DNA from: Candidatus Andeanibacterium colombiense
Lineage (GTDB): Bacteria; Pseudomonadota; Alphaproteobacteria; Sphingomonadales; Sphingomonadaceae
DNA: 64,000 bases
NCBI GenBank assembly: GCA_029202985.1
Contig: CP119316.1
Span: 3,087,001-3,151,000 of the forward strand
Direction of reading: 5' to 3'
Shown here: positions 61,161-64,000 of the stretch, piece by piece
How the letters are laid out: each line of letters begins with the position of its first letter
Position numbering within the stretch: position 1 is the stretch's first letter
The notes under the pieces: model-generated
Database searches by the model: none
What the model was told of the DNA's origin: nothing
The model's input: only the letters and a program-made list of their open reading frames with translations
Made by a program: the position numbers and the translations under genes

Positions 61161-62126
61161 TCAGTGGGGAGCTTGAGACGGACCCCACAGGTATTCCCGG
61201 TAGCGCTCGAAACAGCGAGCCCCACAAAGAAGTCGCATCAGGGCGCCTTCGGCCATCGCGGTTGCCCGACGCGGCTCTTCCTGCACAAGAGGGACAAGGG
61301 CTTCGCGATTCCAAGCTTCGCTGTGCTTGACGTCGAGCACCGCGTGAAGATCGAAATAATGTCGCTCCTTACCCGACAAGCCGATCCGACGAAGGCCTCT
61401 GGCGACCTGAGCTGAACGCCCTGGCGCAGTAAGTTCGATGACACCCAGCGCGCCGACCGAATGCCATGCATAGCGTCGCGCCGTCGCCATGGCGGTCATG
61501 GCATTGGCGAGGGCGAGGCTTTCGCCGACCGTATTGTCGATGGCGGGCGCTACCTCCAGGGCATCGGCGAGCAAATCCAGCATCGGACCGTGCATCCCCT
61601 TGAGATTCCCGCGCCCCATCTCATCCCAATAGTTGCGCGCGAGTTCGAGCTTGGGGAGAGTGGGGAGCTTCACTTGCGTAAGGGCCACCAGGTCTTCAAA
61701 CCCCGCTTCCCCAGCGGCTTCCTGCTCAAAGAACCAGCGCAGCTCGTCTTTCGAAGCTTGCTCAGCCAACCAGGGAAACAATACGTCGCCCTGTCCAGGA
61801 CCGGTCTCGATCAGATTCTCGAACCAGGTGACAAAACCTGCGGGATCGGTGGGAGCCTTGGCGGCTTCGTCGACCACTTCTTTGCGCAGTTCTTCGAGGA
61901 ATTCGCCTTCCAGCTCGAGCATATGGTGATCGCTGTCGAGCACCGTGCGCCAATCTCCGGTCGGAAACTGCGGCGCCATGCGCTGCCGGTTCCACCGCGC
62001 GAGATTGCGCTGGAAGTTGTCGGTGAACATTCCCCACGGGGCGGAACCTTGGGCCTGTACGGTGTCGGAGTTTGCCGGAGTTCCGACGCGAGCGTCGGGT
62101 TCGCCAAATCGGCGTTCTGCATACAT
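61161..62126 (-). CDS. Heme-oxygenase-like iron-containing redox enzyme family protein
   Basis: 321 residues, all-helical. The mid region has LRWFFEQEAAGEAGFEDLVAL and LARNYWDEMGRGN, and the C-terminal region has RRYAWHSVGALGVIELTAPGRSAQVARGLRRIG and HYFDLHAVLDVKHSEAW. The Glu, His and Asp pattern matches the di-iron oxidase/oxygenase group with the heme-oxygenase fold (HDO type). Members cleave amino-acid-like or fatty substrates, or act in metallocofactor and natural-product assembly. It is divergent from cphA across a 280-bp gap, and its substrate is unknown. Confidence 0.75.
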   Translation of the reverse strand: MYAERRFGEPDARVGTPANSDTVQAQGSAPWGMFTDNFQRNLARWNRQRMAPQFPTGDWRTVLDSDHHMLELEGEFLEELRKEVVDEAAKAPTDPAGFVTWFENLIETGPGQGDVLFPWLAEQASKDELRWFFEQEAAGEAGFEDLVALTQVKLPTLPKLELARNYWDEMGRGNLKGMHGPMLDLLADALEVAPAIDNTVGESLALANAMTAMATARRYAWHSVGALGVIELTAPGRSAQVARGLRRIGLSGKERHYFDLHAVLDVKHSEAWNREALVPLVQEEPRRATAMAEGALMRLLCGARCFERYREYLWGPSQAPH

Positions 62127-62406
62127 GGTGTCTCTCCTGGACGAGTGGATATCGGGCTTGGATGCCCGGATGTTCGCTCAACGCGCGACCATCGGGTTTG
62201 GTTTTCCAGTTGGCCGCTGTTCGGCGCCTAAATCGTATTGAGCGAGGTTAATCCTCGGGTTCGCGCAGATCTTCTGGAAATTAAAAATCTTTCAAATACA
62301 ACAAGATAGATCTGTTTCAGACGAAATATCGGCATCAAGCCCAAGGGGAACTGCCACCTTCGCGGGCCGTAGTGAGGGCTCGAAGGCTCGGCCTGGGAGT
62401 GCCAAA
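62127..62406. promoter_or_regulatory. Divergent control region between the HDO-like gene and cphA
   Basis: 280 bp without a gene. It includes an AT-rich patch 62275-62330 (ATTAAAAATC, then AAATACAACAAGATAG), the likely promoter area, and a small palindrome TCTG-TTT-CAGA at 62311-62321. No regulator is encoded nearby. Confidence 0.4.
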
Positions 62407-64000
62407 ATGGAAGATAGACGCGATTCTGAAAGTGGGGCGGGGGACGCTTCCTTTCGCGTGCTGGAAACAAGAATTTATCGCAACGCCAGCCTTTACGGCC
62501 GGCTGCCGCTTGCTCGCATCCGTGTCGATCTCGGCGTGCTCGAAGCCTATCCCACAAACACCATTTCCGGCTTTACGGAGACCCTACTGAATCTGTTGCC
62601 GGGGCTCAGGTCCCACGGATGCAGCTGCCCCGACCAAGGCGGATTCCCCCACCGACTTGAAGAGGGAACCTGGCTGGGCCACGTTATCGAGCACGTTGCG
62701 CTGGAACTTCAGACCAGAGCCGGCAGCCCGGTCTCGCGCGGCAAGACGCGATCCGTGCCGGGCAAGCGGGGTGTCTACGACATCCTCTACCGCTACCAAG
62801 ACGAAAAGCTCGCATTGGCTGCCGGCAGTGCAGCAGTGCGGGCGGTCCTCTCCCTGCTCCCGGAAGATTTGCGCACGATCGAAGGCGACGCTCTGCTGGC
62901 GCCGCCGGCAACCGACAATCCGCAGGACGTCGAAGCACTGGTCCCCGCGCTCAAGCGCATTCTCGCCCGCAACGCCCTAGGCCCGACAACGGCCGCTCTG
63001 GTGACGGCAGCCTTGGACAGAAAAATTCCGGTCACCAGGTTTCCCAGTCATATTCAGCTTGGCTACGGCAGCTTTCAGAAGCGGATCAGCGCGAGCATTA
63101 CCGGCGCTACCTCGCATCTTGGGGTGGTCTTCGCCGGCGATAAATTTCGTGCCAAGACCCTGCTTCATGAGCGGGGTTTGCCGGTTCCGCAGGGTCGGCT
63201 GGTTCAAACGGCAGACGAAGCGCTGGCCGCGGCGCAGACTCTGGGTTTTCCGGTCGTGATCAAGCCGCTCGACGGCAATCACGGACGCGGAGTGAGCACC
63301 GATCTGGCAACTGAAGCTCAGATCCGAGCTGCTTTCTCCCAAGCTGCTGAAGTGAAGCCGCGGGTGATTGTCGAGCAGCACCTGCGGGGCAACGACCACC
63401 GGATTTTGGTGATCGGCGGGAAGGTCGTCGCGGTCGCCGAGCGCGTGCCTGCCCAAGTGAAAGGGGATGGCATTCACACGGCCGCCGAACTGATCGAGAT
63501 ACAGAACAGTGATCCGCGCCGGGGCGATGGGCATGCCAATGTGCTCACCAGGATCAAGGTAGATGCCCGCCTGGAGGATATGCTCGCGCGTCAGGACAAG
63601 ACGCTCTCGAGCATTCCGGGTGCAGGCGAAACCGTTCTCTTGCGCGGAACGGCCAACCTGTCGAGCGGCGGAACCGCTGTCGATCGCACCGACGCAATCC
63701 ATCCAGACAACCGCTTGGTCGCTGAGATGGCCGCTCACACGATCGGCCTCGACATTGCCGGCGTCGATTTCGTTACGCCGGACATCACTCGCTCCGTCCG
63801 CGAAACTGGAGGCGGAATTGTCGAGATCAATGCGGCACCCGGCTTCCGCATGCATCTTGCACCGTCGGAAGGCACGCCTCGCGACGTCGCTGCCCCGGTG
63901 ATCGGCATGCTATTCCCCAACGGCACTTCCAGCCGCATCCCGATCGTCGCGATCACTGGCACGAACGGCAAATCCACGACCACCCGCATGGTCGCCGCGA
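62407..64000 (+). CDS. cphA: Cyanophycin synthetase, 5' part
   Basis: 531 codons are visible from ATG at 62407 and the frame runs off the right edge, where full CphA has about 870-900. The N-terminal domain carries FRVLETRIYRNASLYGRLP and WLGHVIEHVALELQ. The ATP-grasp domain spans roughly residues 230-500, with FAGDKFRAKTLLHERGLPVP, VVIKPLDGNHGRGVS and GGIVEINAAPGFRMHL. The Mur-ligase-like domain begins with the P-loop ITGTNGKSTTTRM at the very end. The enzyme builds the Asp-Arg storage polymer cyanophycin from ATP, Asp and Arg. No cyanophycinase or isoaspartyl dipeptidase gene is in the window. Confidence 0.94.
   Translation, partial: MEDRRDSESGAGDASFRVLETRIYRNASLYGRLPLARIRVDLGVLEAYPTNTISGFTETLLNLLPGLRSHGCSCPDQGGFPHRLEEGTWLGHVIEHVALELQTRAGSPVSRGKTRSVPGKRGVYDILYRYQDEKLALAAGSAAVRAVLSLLPEDLRTIEGDALLAPPATDNPQDVEALVPALKRILARNALGPTTAALVTAALDRKIPVTRFPSHIQLGYGSFQKRISASITGATSHLGVVFAGDKFRAKTLLHERGLPVPQGRLVQTADEALAAAQTLGFPVVIKPLDGNHGRGVSTDLATEAQIRAAFSQAAEVKPRVIVEQHLRGNDHRILVIGGKVVAVAERVPAQVKGDGIHTAAELIEIQNSDPRRGDGHANVLTRIKVDARLEDMLARQDKTLSSIPGAGETVLLRGTANLSSGGTAVDRTDAIHPDNRLVAEMAAHTIGLDIAGVDFVTPDITRSVRETGGGIVEINAAPGFRMHLAPSEGTPRDVAAPVIGMLFPNGTSSRIPIVAITGTNGKSTTTRMVAA

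Overview
The window looks like chromosome from a GC-rich alphaproteobacterium of the sphingomonad type (Novosphingobium/Sphingobium-like). This rests on five TonB-dependent receptors in 64 kb, each placed in or at the head of a catabolic gene group, densely packed genes with frequent 1-4 bp stop/start overlaps, and best recall of the proteins against that order. I saw no rRNA, tRNA, CRISPR array or phage module.

Layout. (1) 1-13.8 kb, aromatic and acid catabolism: an aldehyde dehydrogenase, a secreted SnoaL-like protein, a beta-hydroxyacid dehydrogenase and a carboxymuconolactone-decarboxylase-like protein behind a MarR regulator, and an FAD monooxygenase. A six-gene leftward operon follows: TonB receptor, Rieske oxygenase, NTF2-like protein, LigB/MhpB-type extradiol dioxygenase, alpha/beta hydrolase, FAH-fold enzyme. 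A TetR gene faces it across a long palindrome. (2) 13.8-19.8 kb: a CzcCBA-type heavy-metal RND efflux operon with a small His-rich exported protein. (3) 20.0-32.3 kb: TonB receptor, S9 peptidase, TonB receptor, two tandem PhoD-like phosphatases and a Tat-exported enolase-superfamily enzyme. Five of the six genes are joined by stop/start overlaps or a short gap, and every enzyme carries an export signal. (4) 32.6-40.6 kb: a complete histidine-utilisation locus (hutD-U-G-H-I leftward, hutF-C rightward) using the formimidoylglutamate deiminase route. (5) 40.7-49.6 kb: TonB receptor, MFS transporter, large LuxR/MalT-like regulator, hydantoinase-A-like protein and DUF917 protein. (6) 49.8-57.6 kb: MFS transporter, TonB receptor, CMD-like protein, class II aldolase, 2-hydroxyacid dehydrogenase, beta-keto acid cleavage enzyme and a LuxR regulator. 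(7) 58.3-64 kb: histidine phosphatase, NAD(P)HX dehydratase, a small iron-permease-family protein, a phasin-like protein, a heme-oxygenase-like di-iron protein and the 5' part of cyanophycin synthetase cphA.

Decayed IS6-family transposase pieces sit at four places (about 4.5, 32.5, 49.7 and 57.6-58.1 kb), next to the 3' ends of genes and close to the borders between modules. The window therefore reads as a mosaic of catabolic cassettes assembled with help from IS6 elements. Two relics share the same internal deletion, as a mobile mini-element would. Region 6 lies between two relics, and its promoters carry TGTCC-N10-GGACA sites that its LuxR protein may bind.

The best candidates for undescribed biology are the all-exported TonB/S9/PhoD/enolase cluster, the HyuA-like/DUF917 pair beside hut, and the orphan Rieske/MhpB ring-cleavage operon. 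All function statements come from reading motifs by eye; no database search was run.
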